Source: Lachnospiraceae bacterium (GTDB lineage: Bacteria > Bacillota > Clostridia > Lachnospirales > Lachnospiraceae). Taken from it: DNA of 64,000 nt. How positions within the stretch are numbered: the first letter of the stretch is position 1; each line of letters starts with the position of its first letter. The position numbers and the translations under genes were made by a program. Below, in pieces: positions 1 to 8,146 of the stretch. The notes below the pieces were generated by a model. The model made no database searches. It worked only from the letters and a program-made list of their open reading frames with translations, and was not told where the DNA came from. Location: the NCBI GenBank assembly GCA_024690885.1, contig JAILOI010000060.1, positions 1 to 64,000 on the forward strand, read 5' to 3'.

Positions 1-1
1 A

Positions 2-1147
2 CTAGTCTTTCTTCTTGTTCATCTCAGCTTTGTGCTCCGCCATCCACGGTTTGAACTGCTCGTGATAGAGGATGTTTAGGATCGCTGCGAATGGAATCGC
101 AAGTAAGATACCGGGGATACCAAACATCTTGCCACCGAGAATGATGGCAATCAAGGTCCAAACCGCCGGGATTCCGAAGGAACCACCGAAGAGACGAGGC
201 TTTAAGATGTAGCCGTCTATCGTCTGGATAATGGCTGTAATAATAATAAAGTATAGCGCCTGAATCGGGTTGTTCAATAACAGGATGATGGCTCCAACTG
301 CACCACCGGCAATCGGGCCGAAGGTAGGAAGTAGATTGGTAACACCCACAACCACAGAAATCAGGGCAACATACGGCATACCGAAGATGGCCATAATGAT
401 GGCATTCACCAAACCAACGATGAAGCCGTCCAATAAATCATAACCGATGAACTGGATAAAGATTTCATGGACACGCTTCCAGAAGGTGTTGTGCTTCTTT
501 AACTGGTCCGCCGGAATGAACGCTTTGCGAATATCATAGATGCCGTTGAGTAGGTACTTTTTGCCAAGCAAAAAGTATACACCGATGATAAATCCGATGA
601 CTGCATTGAACAGGGATCGGCCAAAGTTGGTGGATGCAGATAGAATACTGTCCGAATTCTGGTTCATATATGTAAGTAACATGCCAAGTGCCTTGTCCGT
701 GTATTCCACCAACTTGGATGGATCCAAGTGGAAGCCCAGATGCAATGCATTGAGCTGCTTCATCAGGCTTCGGATATTGGCTGCATAGTTGTCTGCATTG
801 GAAGCAAGACCAACCACGCTACTTACCAGGGATGGCACCAGTGCAACGAAGAATAAAACAATCAATAGGAGTACCACTACCAGGGCCAGGATGACCGCAA
901 TGGTACGTCGCACCTTCTCGTTTTTGATCTTATGCAGTACGCGGAATTCCCAAAACTTCGTAAAGGGATCGATGATGTAAGCAATGATCAGACCCACAAC
1001 AATCGGTGCAATGGTATCCATGATTGCCGCAAATGCACCGGCAAACATGTATAAGTGTGTCATTAATAAGTAAAACAAAATACCGGCGCAAACCACAAAC
1101 AGGTTTGCAAACCAACGCTTTTCCAATAACTCGTGAAACTTCTTCAT
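2..1147 (-). CDS. AI-2E family transporter (YdbI/PerM-like membrane protein)
   Basis: A 381-residue polytopic membrane protein of the AI-2E/PerM family. Members export or import small molecules or ions, and the substrate here is unknown. Hydrophobic segments occur near residues 15-65 and 85-110, and a cluster of helices fills the C-terminal half (about 175-360), with the family-typical Gly/Pro-rich stretch around GPIAGGAVGAI. I chose the ATG at 1147 because AGAGAGG lies 8 bases upstream; a GTG three codons earlier has no ribosome site. It directly follows birA, 14 bases away, so it is probably the last gene of that transcription unit. The stop codon lies at the extreme left edge of the window. 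Confidence 0.85.
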   Translation of the reverse strand: MKKFHELLEKRWFANLFVVCAGILFYLLMTHLYMFAGAFAAIMDTIAPIVVGLIIAYIIDPFTKFWEFRVLHKIKNEKVRRTIAVILALVVVLLLIVLFFVALVPSLVSSVVGLASNADNYAANIRSLMKQLNALHLGFHLDPSKLVEYTDKALGMLLTYMNQNSDSILSASTNFGRSLFNAVIGFIIGVYFLLGKKYLLNGIYDIRKAFIPADQLKKHNTFWKRVHEIFIQFIGYDLLDGFIVGLVNAIIMAIFGMPYVALISVVVGVTNLLPTFGPIAGGAVGAIILLLNNPIQALYFIIITAIIQTIDGYILKPRLFGGSFGIPAVWTLIAIILGGKMFGIPGILLAIPFAAILNILYHEQFKPWMAEHKAEMNKKKD

Positions 1148-1161
1148 AGCTGCCACCTCTC

Positions 1162-2184
1162 TTACAGATAACCGTACATACCTCGTACACTCACTTCACC
1201 GGAATTCAAGGCCTCCATGGTCCCATCCGGATACTTCACTTGAATGGAAAAATCCTGATTGATTCCAAGAACCACCGCATGACGCGGTGTATGTGCTGCA
1301 TCCTTGCCAATTTCCGCTTCCGATGCCGGCGCCACGGAAATCACGGAGACTTCCTTGGCCGTCATCTTGCAACGACGCTGATACTCTTCCAGAAATTCAT
1401 CAGCTGCCTGGGGCCAGGACGCGTACATGCAATCCAACTCTTCGATGAGCGCTGCCGCAAGCTTCGCGCGGGAGAACTTCTCCCCGCTTACCATACGAAG
1501 GGATGTCGCCTTAGAGCGAAGTTCCTTCGGAAAGTCGCTTTCCAGCTCATTCACGTTGATTCCGATACCGATGATAATACTCTGAATGCGTCCGGTCTCG
1601 GACTCCAGAGACATCTCGGTGAGAATTCCACTCACCTTCTTCTGCTGTAATACGATGTCATTGACCCACTTAATCTCCGGGGAGATGTTGCAGGCCTTCT
1701 CGATGGCACGGCACACTGCCACTGCCGTCCAGGCCGTAATGGTGGTGGCATCCGATGGTGCCACATCCGGTTTCATTAAATAGGATAAATAGATGCCCGT
1801 ATCCTTCGGTGATTCAAAGGAACGTCCCAGACGTCCGCGTCCTGCGGTCTGTTCGTTGGCGACTGCCACCAAACCGTCTGCCGCCTCGTAGGCAATTCCA
1901 TGTAAATATAAATTGGTAGAGGGGGTGGTTTCCAAACAAACCACACGCTTCATCCGCTCTTCCCCAAGATAGGATTGGATTTCACCGGCCTTCAGATGGT
2001 CCGGCCCATGCATCAGGATATATCCCTTGTTGGTTACCGAATCGATGGTATAGCCTTCACTCCGCAATGCTTTTACCGCTTTGTTTACTGCTGCCCGTGA
2101 AATTCCAAGTTCCTTACTGATTGCTTCACCGGATACGTAATCTTCTGCATTTTTCAAAATGGATACTATGTTGTCTTTTGTCAT
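1162..2184 (-). CDS. birA: Biotin operon repressor / biotin-protein ligase BirA
   Basis: A bifunctional BirA of 340 residues. The N-terminal winged helix (about 1-60, ISKELGISRAAVNKAVKAL) binds biotin operators. The central catalytic domain joins biotin to ATP and transfers it to biotin carboxyl carrier proteins: the biotinyl-AMP loop is GRGRLGRSF (about residues 115-123), followed by KWVNDI and the GILTE and IGIGINVN motifs. The C-terminal SH3-like domain is present. Ribosome site GAGGT lies 8 bases before the ATG. It follows panD after a 54-base gap holding a small hairpin (2200-2219), so it may be read through from the pan operon, linking two cofactor pathways. No biotin genes are in the window. 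Confidence 0.95.
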   Translation of the reverse strand: MTKDNIVSILKNAEDYVSGEAISKELGISRAAVNKAVKALRSEGYTIDSVTNKGYILMHGPDHLKAGEIQSYLGEERMKRVVCLETTPSTNLYLHGIAYEAADGLVAVANEQTAGRGRLGRSFESPKDTGIYLSYLMKPDVAPSDATTITAWTAVAVCRAIEKACNISPEIKWVNDIVLQQKKVSGILTEMSLESETGRIQSIIIGIGINVNELESDFPKELRSKATSLRMVSGEKFSRAKLAAALIEELDCMYASWPQAADEFLEEYQRRCKMTAKEVSVISVAPASEAEIGKDAAHTPRHAVVLGINQDFSIQVKYPDGTMEALNSGEVSVRGMYGYL

Positions 2185-2238
2185 ATACGCACCTCGTAAA
2201 CTACTTCTATTTTAGTAGTCCACCAGCCATTTCGTCAA

Positions 2239-2631
2239 TCAATTCATATCCTCTAAACGTCCATGTTTTTCGTAATTCGTCTGACGGGAAATCTGATTTT
2301 GTTCGTCCACAAATACCACCTTCGGCTTGTGGGTTTTCACTTCTTCCTCCGACATATGGGCATAGCACATGATGATAACATGGTCTCCCACCTGTACCTG
2401 ACGGGCTGCTGCGCCATTCAAACAAATCATACCGCTGCCCGGCTCGCCGGCGATGGTATAAGTTTCGAAACGGTTGCCGTTCTCCACATCCACAATCTGC
2501 ACCATCTCATACTCGTAGATACCAGCTGCCTCCAACAACTTGGTATCCACGGTAATGCTTCCCACATAATCCAGTGCCGCCTGGGTTACGACGGCACGAT
2601 GGATTTTTCCTTTTAACATTGTCAGTTCCAT
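2239..2631 (-). CDS. panD: Aspartate 1-decarboxylase PanD
   Basis: Converts aspartate to beta-alanine, one of the two precursors joined by PanC. The protein is 130 residues, the family's normal size. It is a pyruvoyl enzyme that cleaves itself; the Gly24-Ser25 site in YVGSITVD is intact. Choosing ATG 2631 puts this site at 24/25 exactly as in the E. coli enzyme, which supports it over ATG 2619. The gene starts 7 bases after the panC stop, so translation is probably coupled. The C-terminal tail is somewhat longer and more charged than in E. coli. Confidence 0.95.
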   Translation of the reverse strand: MELTMLKGKIHRAVVTQAALDYVGSITVDTKLLEAAGIYEYEMVQIVDVENGNRFETYTIAGEPGSGMICLNGAAARQVQVGDHVIIMCYAHMSEEEVKTHKPKVVFVDEQNQISRQTNYEKHGRLEDMN

Positions 2632-2638
2632 ATACTTC

Positions 2639-3481
2639 TTACTCCACAATAAAATTATCAATCAAACGGGTCTTACCAATATATACGGCCACTGCCACCA
2701 GTACTTCCTTCGGTACTTCGGTCTGTGGCTGCAACTCGTTCCAGTCCACCAGTTCCACATAGTCAACACGTGCCAGCGGTTCGCTTTCGATTTCTGCTGT
2801 GATGGTTGCAACTACCTTGGCTGCATCCTTCTCACCACCACGCACCATGGCATCACCTTTTTCCAGGGCGCGATGCAATACCACTGCAGCCTTCCGTTCT
2901 TCTGCAGACAGGTAGGTGTTACGGGAACTCTTGGCCAATCCGTCTTCCTCACGAATGATTGGGCATCCCACGATTTCAATGTTGTAATCCAAATCTCTGG
3001 CCATACGACGTACGATTGCCAACTGCTGTGCGTCCTTCTGTCCGAAGTATGCGCGGTCTGCCTGGCTTAGCATAAAAAGCTTGGTGACTACGGTGCACAC
3101 ACCATTGAAGTGAATCGGACGGCTCTTGCCGCAGAGATTCTCGGACAGTACATTCACGCCTACATAAGAATGGAAATTCTCGGCGTACATTTCTTCCGGT
3201 TCCGGATGAAAAATCAAGTCTGCTCCCAGACTTTCACACAATGCGCAATCTGCCTCGAAGTCTCTTGGATAAGTGGCCAAATCTTCCTTCGGTCCAAACT
3301 GAATCGGGTTTACAAAATCAGAAACGATGACACGATCGTTTTCCTTTCTTGCCCGGGCAATCAAGCTGCCGTGGCCCTCATGAAGATATCCCATGGTTGG
3401 TACCAATCCGATGGAGAGGCCCTCCTGCTTCCATTTCTTTACCTGTTCTCTTACTTCCTGCTTGGTTGTTGTTCTTAACAT
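2639..3481 (-). CDS. panC: Pantothenate synthetase PanC
   Basis: ATP-dependent ligase joining pantoate and beta-alanine to give pantothenate. The 280-residue length is typical. The nucleotide-binding signature [10 protein letters not shown] lies near residues 28-37, the pantoate-binding region [13 protein letters not shown] follows near 55-70, and KSSRN (about 183) is the KMSKS-like loop. The start overlaps the last 7 bases of panB, showing tight coupling. Cytosolic; third gene of the panG-panB-panC-panD operon. Confidence 0.97.
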   Translation of the reverse strand: MLRTTTKQEVREQVKKWKQEGLSIGLVPTMGYLHEGHGSLIARARKENDRVIVSDFVNPIQFGPKEDLATYPRDFEADCALCESLGADLIFHPEPEEMYAENFHSYVGVNVLSENLCGKSRPIHFNGVCTVVTKLFMLSQADRAYFGQKDAQQLAIVRRMARDLDYNIEIVGCPIIREEDGLAKSSRNTYLSAEERKAAVVLHRALEKGDAMVRGGEKDAAKVVATITAEIESEPLARVDYVELVDWNELQPQTEVPKEVLVAVAVYIGKTRLIDNFIVE

Positions 3482-4323
3482 GCCTGATCCATTCCCTTTC
3501 TTACTTCGTCCATGATTTCATCGGAAATCTTAAATGTATGCTCTTCTGCCGGATATGCTCCGCTTTTGACCTCTGCATCATAGGCTGCAAATGCATTGCG
3601 CATGGTCTCGCCAATCTCTGCAAAGTGCTTCACGAACTTCGGCTTCATGCCGGAGAACATGCCAAGCATATCCTGATATACCAATACCTGTCCGTCGCAT
3701 CCGGCTCCTGCGCCGATTCCGATGGTCGGGATATCCAAGATCTCTGTAATATAGCTTGCCAATGCGGCCGGAACGCACTCCAATACCACCATGAATGCGC
3801 CTGCTTCCTGTACAGCCAATGCATCCTCTACCACCTGGCGTGCTCTGGCTGCATCCTTACCCTGGACCTTGAATCCACCGAAGGTGTTCACGGACTGTGG
3901 AGTCAATCCGATATGGGCGCACACCGGAATATCTGCCTTAACGATGGCACGAATCTGCTCACATACCGCTGCACCTCCCTCTAACTTAACGGCCTGTGCA
4001 TGGCCTTCCTTGACCAATCGTCCGGCGTTTACCACCGCATCGTAATTATTGGTCTGATATGATAAAAACGGCATATCTGCTACCAGGAAGGTATCCTTCA
4101 ATCCACGGGATACGGCTCTGGTATGATGAATCATATCCTCCATCGTGACCGGAAGGGTATCCTCATATCCAAGCATGGTCATGCCCAGAGAATCTCCAAT
4201 CAGGACTGCATTGACGCCTGCCTGCTCTACCAAGCAAGCGGTCGTATAATCATAACAGGTCAGCATGCTAATCTTGCTGCCTTCTTCCTTTTGCTTGCGT
4301 AAGGTTGTTACCGTGTTTTTCAT
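3475..4323 (-). CDS. panB: 3-methyl-2-oxobutanoate hydroxymethyltransferase PanB
   Basis: First committed step of pantoate synthesis: transfers a hydroxymethyl group from methylene-tetrahydrofolate to ketoisovalerate, giving ketopantoate. At 282 residues it is a full TIM-barrel PanB with the metal/substrate motifs LTCYDYTTA (about 21), GDSLGMTMLGYEDT (about 44), HIGLTPQS (about 137) and GIGAGAGCDGQVLV (about 200). The ATG at 4323 lies 5 bases after the panG stop. Its product is the substrate of the neighbouring putative reductase PanG. Confidence 0.97.
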   Translation of the reverse strand: MKNTVTTLRKQKEEGSKISMLTCYDYTTACLVEQAGVNAVLIGDSLGMTMLGYEDTLPVTMEDMIHHTRAVSRGLKDTFLVADMPFLSYQTNNYDAVVNAGRLVKEGHAQAVKLEGGAAVCEQIRAIVKADIPVCAHIGLTPQSVNTFGGFKVQGKDAARARQVVEDALAVQEAGAFMVVLECVPAALASYITEILDIPTIGIGAGAGCDGQVLVYQDMLGMFSGMKPKFVKHFAEIGETMRNAFAAYDAEVKSGAYPAEEHTFKISDEIMDEVRKGMDQAC

Positions 4324-4328
4324 GTTTC

Positions 4329-5201
4329 TTATTCCTCCTCGTCTTCATACAGAAGCTCTGTTAATCTGATGTCATCCATTGTCCCATTTTTCTCTTGCGC
4401 CAGGCGCAGCACCTCCCGTGACAACAACCGATAGATTTCTCGGCTATCTCCGGAAAAGGCCTTCAGGTGTCCCTCCACGGTACTTGCATCCCCGCGCTGG
4501 ATTGGCCCGGTCAATGCCGTCACAAACGGCTTCTCTTCGGCCTTTATGGCATTGGCTAGATTTCCTTCTGCCAGGGACAGTATGGCTTCGGTCGCTCCCT
4601 GTTCACTAAAGCCGGCGGCCTGCAGCTCTCTTTTTGCCACAGACAAAAGGCCCAGCATCAAGTTACTGGCCATCACCGCCGCTCCATGGTATGCCGCCTT
4701 GGATTCTGCTGTGATTTCTTCCACCTGCAAGTCCAAATCCTGCAACAGCGCAAGCATTGCTTCCTTATGTTCCTTGCGTATGGGCTTACTTTCCATGGTA
4801 AAAATCGTATGGGGTAAATTCTGGTATGACTCATGGCGACTACTAATCGCCACAAACGGATGAATGGAAAAAGCGGACGCGCCGTATTTCTCTATTCCTT
4901 CAAAGACTGCAGTAGACAGTGCTCCACTGCAATGACATATGATTTTATCGACTAGTTTTGTTGGATCCAGGCTCTCATACACGCTTCGTATGGACTGGTC
5001 CGGTACGGTCAAAAACAACACATCACTTACATCCAGTAACTCATTGATTTCTTCAAAATGCGTTGTATTTGTAAATTGTGCTGCCCAGGCAGCGGAACTT
5101 GGACTCCGACTATATATGCCGCTTACTTGTTTCCCGCGCTCGGTAAGCAACTTGGCCAAACTACAGCCCACTTTCCCTGCGCCAACAAATCCAATGTTCA
5201 T
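4329..5201 (-). CDS. panG: Rossmann/DUF2520 oxidoreductase, probable alternative ketopantoate reductase PanG
   Basis: A 290-residue NAD(P)-binding protein. The N-terminal Rossmann fold has GAGKVGCSLAKLL at residues 6-18 and an YSRSP turn near 40 that could hold the NADP phosphate; the C-terminal half is a DUF2520 all-helical domain. The canonical PanE is absent from this operon, and proteins of this architecture have been shown in other bacteria to act as ketopantoate reductase (PanG). Being first in a unit with panB, panC and panD makes reduction of ketopantoate to pantoate the most likely role. Start ATG 5201 has AGGAGGT 6 bases upstream. The enzyme assignment rests on family plus context, not on catalytic residues. 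Confidence 0.82.
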   Translation of the reverse strand: MNIGFVGAGKVGCSLAKLLTERGKQVSGIYSRSPSSAAWAAQFTNTTHFEEINELLDVSDVLFLTVPDQSIRSVYESLDPTKLVDKIICHCSGALSTAVFEGIEKYGASAFSIHPFVAISSRHESYQNLPHTIFTMESKPIRKEHKEAMLALLQDLDLQVEEITAESKAAYHGAAVMASNLMLGLLSVAKRELQAAGFSEQGATEAILSLAEGNLANAIKAEEKPFVTALTGPIQRGDASTVEGHLKAFSGDSREIYRLLSREVLRLAQEKNGTMDDIRLTELLYEDEEE

Positions 5202-5330
5202 GCAACCACCTCCTATCGTACCAAGGAAGTGATGTATGGTCTTGTTCCATCACCGGATACAAGCCGATAAAACTGAAAAAATATAGTAAACATCAGCGGT
5301 ACAGCTTCTTACGAATGCCATCCGCCCTAT

Positions 5331-5359
5331 ACTATAGCACGGCCCCACCCCATTGTAAA
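5331..5359 (-). promoter_or_regulatory. Putative sigma-A promoter of the pan operon
   Basis: Read on the minus strand: TTTACA (5354-5359), 17 bases, then TATAGT (5331-5336) preceded by TGC, an extended -10. The predicted start leaves a leader of about 120 bases before panG. The -35 box lies inside the left end of the large palindrome and the -10 box just outside it. Confidence 0.6.
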
Positions 5360-5958
5360 CGTCAGATTTGTCCCGGCCCCGCCGACCGCCTCCCTCCCTT
5401 GCGCCAAGGTTTGGTGCTTGCGCAATGATTTTCTAAGCATCCCATGCCCATACGATATAAGTCGTGTGTTCTTTACACGTTTTACAATTCTTCTCAGGCG
5501 GTTTGTCTCCCGCTGACATTGGTTTTATATTGGTCCCTGCCATCCATGTGTTCCCGGTTTTTTGTGACTTGGAGTGAGCCGTAGAAAAATAAAAGTATGG
5601 TTTGCAACAGCTGCGGGGATGACGCGCCAAGGATGGCGCGGAAAGCAAAATCGAAGAACGGATTCGATTATTTTGCGACCCCGCAGCAGCAAACCATGCT
5701 TTGTAATTTTTCTAGGCGAATGGAACCGGAGCAAAAAACCCGGGGACATATGTGGTGGCAGGGACGAAGAATTTATATTGTCAGCGGTGTGGACAAACAG
5801 CCTGCTCGAATGGTAAAAGCGAGTAAAGGACACACGAGACGTATGGGCATCCGGGATGCAAGAAAATGGATTGCGCGCCCACAAGAACCTCGGCGCAAGG
5901 GAGGGAGGCGGCCGGCGGGGCCAGGGGAATTGAGATGCATGCTAGATGGGGTGGGGCC
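5341..5958. repeat. 618-bp imperfect palindrome (long inverted repeat), possible MITE-like element or structured RNA
   Basis: The outer ends GGCCCCACCCCAT (5341-5353) and ATGGGGTGGGGCC (5946-5958) are exact reverse complements. Pairing continues inward in long blocks: 5373-5405 with 5892-5925 (GC-rich), 5406-5453 with about 5840-5890, 5462-5476 with about 5822-5838, 5513-5573 with about 5730-5785, and 5582-5618 with 5678-5714. The apex contains two more small hairpins (GCGCCA/TGGCGC at about 5633-5638, and GCAAAAT/ATTTTGC at 5645-5676). Open frames on both strands look like by-products of the symmetry. No clear target-site duplication is visible, and no transposase is nearby. Confidence 0.85.
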
Positions 5959-5962
5959 GGGC

Positions 5963-5993
5963 AGAAAGAAAAGCACCCCCGGATGGAGGTGCT
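5963..5993 (-). terminator. Intrinsic terminator after the yitT-like gene
   Basis: On the minus strand AGCACC pairs with GGTGCT around a C/G-rich centre (5972-5993) and is followed by a T-rich run. It lies 10 bases after the stop of the YitT-family gene and directly abuts the outer end of the long palindrome. Confidence 0.8.
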
Positions 5994-6002
5994 AAGAGAG
6001 CG

Positions 6003-6863
6003 TTAATCTTTGGGGCGCATGTAGAAGGAGCCCTGAAGTTGTTCGGTACGGATGACGTTGACGAAGGCGTTTTCATCGATGTTGTCGATGATTTTGAGGA
6101 CCTTGTTGATTTCTTCCGCGTTGATGACGGTATAAAGCATGCGGCGGCGTGCACCCTGGTAGGTGCCCTGGGCGTCCAGTTGGGTGGCACCGTGGTTGGT
6201 GCGTTTGTAGAGGGCCCTTGCAATTTCCTCCGGATAGTCTGTGACAACGAAGAGGGTCATCTTCTTGTAGTGCATGTAACGGGCATTTAAAATCTGGGTG
6301 GTTACAAACTGGAAGATAATGGAGTAGAGGGCTTTGTCCCATCCGAAGAGGATACCGTCTACTGCAAGAATCACCGCGTTAAATAACAGCACATAGTTCC
6401 AGGCGTCTTTGTGGAACTTCTCCGATACGTAGATGGAGATGAAGTCCGTTCCACCGCTGGTGGCGCCGGCGATGAGACAAAGCATAATGGCAACGCCATT
6501 GATCATACCACCGAAGATGCTGATTAACAGGATGTCCTGGGTAATCACATAGCTTGGGATGACGTCCGTTAGGATGGCAACCGTACCGATGGTTACACAG
6601 GAGAAGATGGTGAACTTTTTGCCGATTTTACGATAGCTTAAGATAATCGGAAAAAGGTTGGTTAACAAGTATAGTGGTGCATAGGGCATATTATAATTGA
6701 AGAATGTGCGGCTGATTTGTTGGATTAACAACACAAAACCTGCAAAGCCACCGGGCAATAGCCCTCCGGTATGAGCAAAGGTATTGTAGTTAATTGCCAT
6801 CATCGTACCGGCAAGAACACATAGAAAAACTCTACGTCCATCAGATTTTACAGTTTGAATCAA
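6003..6863 (-). CDS. YitT family membrane protein (DUF161/DUF2179)
   Basis: A 286-residue integral membrane protein of unknown function. Five to six hydrophobic helices span about residues 12-200 and include the conserved GGLLPGGFAGFVLL and GATSGGTDFISIYV segments. A C-terminal cytosolic DUF2179 domain follows (about 205-280, with ARRRMLYTVINAEE). The start is an unusual TTG at 6863, chosen because AAGGGG lies 7 bases upstream and no ATG fits. A GTTCCGGAAC palindrome lies at 6880-6889 in the leader. It is a single-gene unit ending in a strong terminator. Family members are abundant in Firmicutes, but no substrate is established. Confidence 0.88.
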   Translation of the reverse strand: MIQTVKSDGRRVFLCVLAGTMMAINYNTFAHTGGLLPGGFAGFVLLIQQISRTFFNYNMPYAPLYLLTNLFPIILSYRKIGKKFTIFSCVTIGTVAILTDVIPSYVITQDILLISIFGGMINGVAIMLCLIAGATSGGTDFISIYVSEKFHKDAWNYVLLFNAVILAVDGILFGWDKALYSIIFQFVTTQILNARYMHYKKMTLFVVTDYPEEIARALYKRTNHGATQLDAQGTYQGARRRMLYTVINAEEINKVLKIIDNIDENAFVNVIRTEQLQGSFYMRPKD

Positions 6864-6964
6864 GATACTACCCCTTCTGGTTCCGGAACGGAACGAAACA
6901 TATTACTTCACTATTATATACACTCGGCGTGGGAGTGCAACGAATAAATTACGCCAATTGAGAT

Positions 6965-7693
6965 TTAAGAACAAGCAAAACAATCATAGCGGATGGCCTT
7001 GCCCTTGATGGTGTAGCCCGGCTTTCGTCCGGCCAGATACGGGCCCTTCAACGGGCGCTTGATTACCAGCTTCTTCGGAGCCGCTGCATAGGCACTTTGG
7101 AAGAGGGCTTCCTCGTCATCGCACGGGCGTTCCAGCTGCTGCATCAATTGGAATTTTTTCTTTATTAAGCCACTCTTCTGGCGTTCCGGAAACATGGGAT
7201 CTAAGTAAATCAAATCCACGGTGCCCGCACTGGCGGCAATTCCCGCAATGCTATCTCCCGGCACAAATTCCATACGTGCCACCACTTCTTCCAACTCCGG
7301 GATGAAAGCTGCACGACGTAGGCTATCCTGCAAGAGGGCTGCGATGACCGGATTGTATTCGAATAATTTCACTTGGTATCCGGCTGCTGCCAGTACCAGG
7401 GAATCCTCTCCCATTCCTGCGGTGGCATCGATGGCCACCAGCGGATGTTCAGCATCCTTGATACGTGCTGCCTTTACCAACATCTCCTGTGATAGGCGGC
7501 GAATGCGTGGCAACATGGTGGTCAGATCCCCATGCATCTCCAGGTTCCCCTGCTCCAGTGATACCAGCTCCGGCGTGAAGTGGAGTACCAATTCCTCCGG
7601 CGGGATCCATGCGGCCTCCCGCACCACGGTGGCGTGATATTGTGCTTCGATTTCGGCGGTCTTCGCCTCTGTCTGATCTAAAAAAATATACAT
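6965..7693 (-). CDS. rsmJ: Class I SAM methyltransferase, RsmJ-like (16S rRNA guanine-N2)
   Basis: A 242-residue SAM-dependent methyltransferase resembling RsmJ, which methylates G1516 of 16S rRNA. The SAM pocket DATAGMGEDSLVLAAAG lies near residues 89-105. The catalytic-type motif YLDPMFPERQKSGLIKKK (about 162-179) matches the family's DPMFP signature. It stands alone between the YitT gene and the divergent ptsG promoter region. Cytosolic. The specific nucleotide is inferred from the family. Confidence 0.85.
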   Translation of the reverse strand: MYIFLDQTEAKTAEIEAQYHATVVREAAWIPPEELVLHFTPELVSLEQGNLEMHGDLTTMLPRIRRLSQEMLVKAARIKDAEHPLVAIDATAGMGEDSLVLAAAGYQVKLFEYNPVIAALLQDSLRRAAFIPELEEVVARMEFVPGDSIAGIAASAGTVDLIYLDPMFPERQKSGLIKKKFQLMQQLERPCDDEEALFQSAYAAAPKKLVIKRPLKGPYLAGRKPGYTIKGKAIRYDCFACS

Positions 7694-7962
7694 ACAAGCT
7701 TCTTTCTATATCTAGTCGAACGCAACCTGCTTCTTCTGCGCTACGTATCTTACCATTCTTATTTTACTCCATAAAGAACCAGAATCATAACCTTTTCCAT
7801 ATAGGTAGGATAATACATCCTTGTCCCATTCTTATCCGATTCCCACCCATCTATATAGAAGAAACTCATTTGCAATTCATGAACGACACCTTTTTGCGAC
7901 CAACGACATTCCCCATCCCACCACAAAAATAAAATTTTGTAACATTTTCCTTACGAAAACGT

Positions 7963-7991
7963 TTGACATGTCCCTGGGATTATGCTATTTT
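7963..7991 (+). promoter_or_regulatory. Sigma-A promoter of ptsG, possible catabolite element overlap
   Basis: TTGACA (7963-7968), 17-base spacer, TATTTT (7986-7991) with a TGC extended -10. The sequence just upstream, GAAAACGTTTG (7954-7964), is a partial match to a CcpA cre site, but two conserved positions fail, so catabolite control is only a possibility. The transcript would have a leader of about 150 bases containing the antiterminator target. Confidence 0.75.
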
Positions 7992-8016
7992 ATCAAAGGC
8001 AATTTAATAACTTATG

Positions 8017-8046
8017 TAGTATGTAACTTTAAGTAGGCATAAACGA
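8017..8046 (+). promoter_or_regulatory. Ribonucleic antiterminator (RAT) target for the PRD antiterminator
   Basis: The leader segment GTATGTAACT followed by AGTAGGCATAAAC matches the arrangement of BglG/GlcT-family RAT sites (conserved TGTNACT and AGGCANAAC halves). Its 3' half overlaps the 5' arm of the terminator immediately downstream. Binding by the antiterminator encoded after ptsG would therefore prevent terminator folding. Confidence 0.75.
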
Positions 8047-8089
8047 CACAAAACACACGGGGTGTTTTATTTGTTTATGTCCTTTTTTT
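8036..8089 (+). terminator. Attenuator terminator in the ptsG leader
   Basis: GGCATAAAC...AAAACAC (8036-8057) pairs with GTGTTTT...GTTTATGTCC (8062-8082), followed by seven T. It overlaps the RAT and lies about 60 bases before the ptsG start, the standard layout for antitermination control. Confidence 0.85.
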
Positions 8090-8146
8090 ATACTTTTTTA
8101 CATAAACACGATAAATCATCTCGGAACAAATCTAAGGAGGTTTATT

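Noticed and set aside
3349-3984. 211-codon plus-strand frame over panC/panB
   Set aside because: Antisense shadow of two certain genes, with Cys/His-rich sequence typical of reverse frames.
5525-5995. Open frames of 80-132 codons on both strands inside the palindrome
   Set aside because: They mirror each other through the inverted repeat, have poor ribosome sites and odd Arg/Gly/Pro-rich composition; non-coding symmetry explains them.
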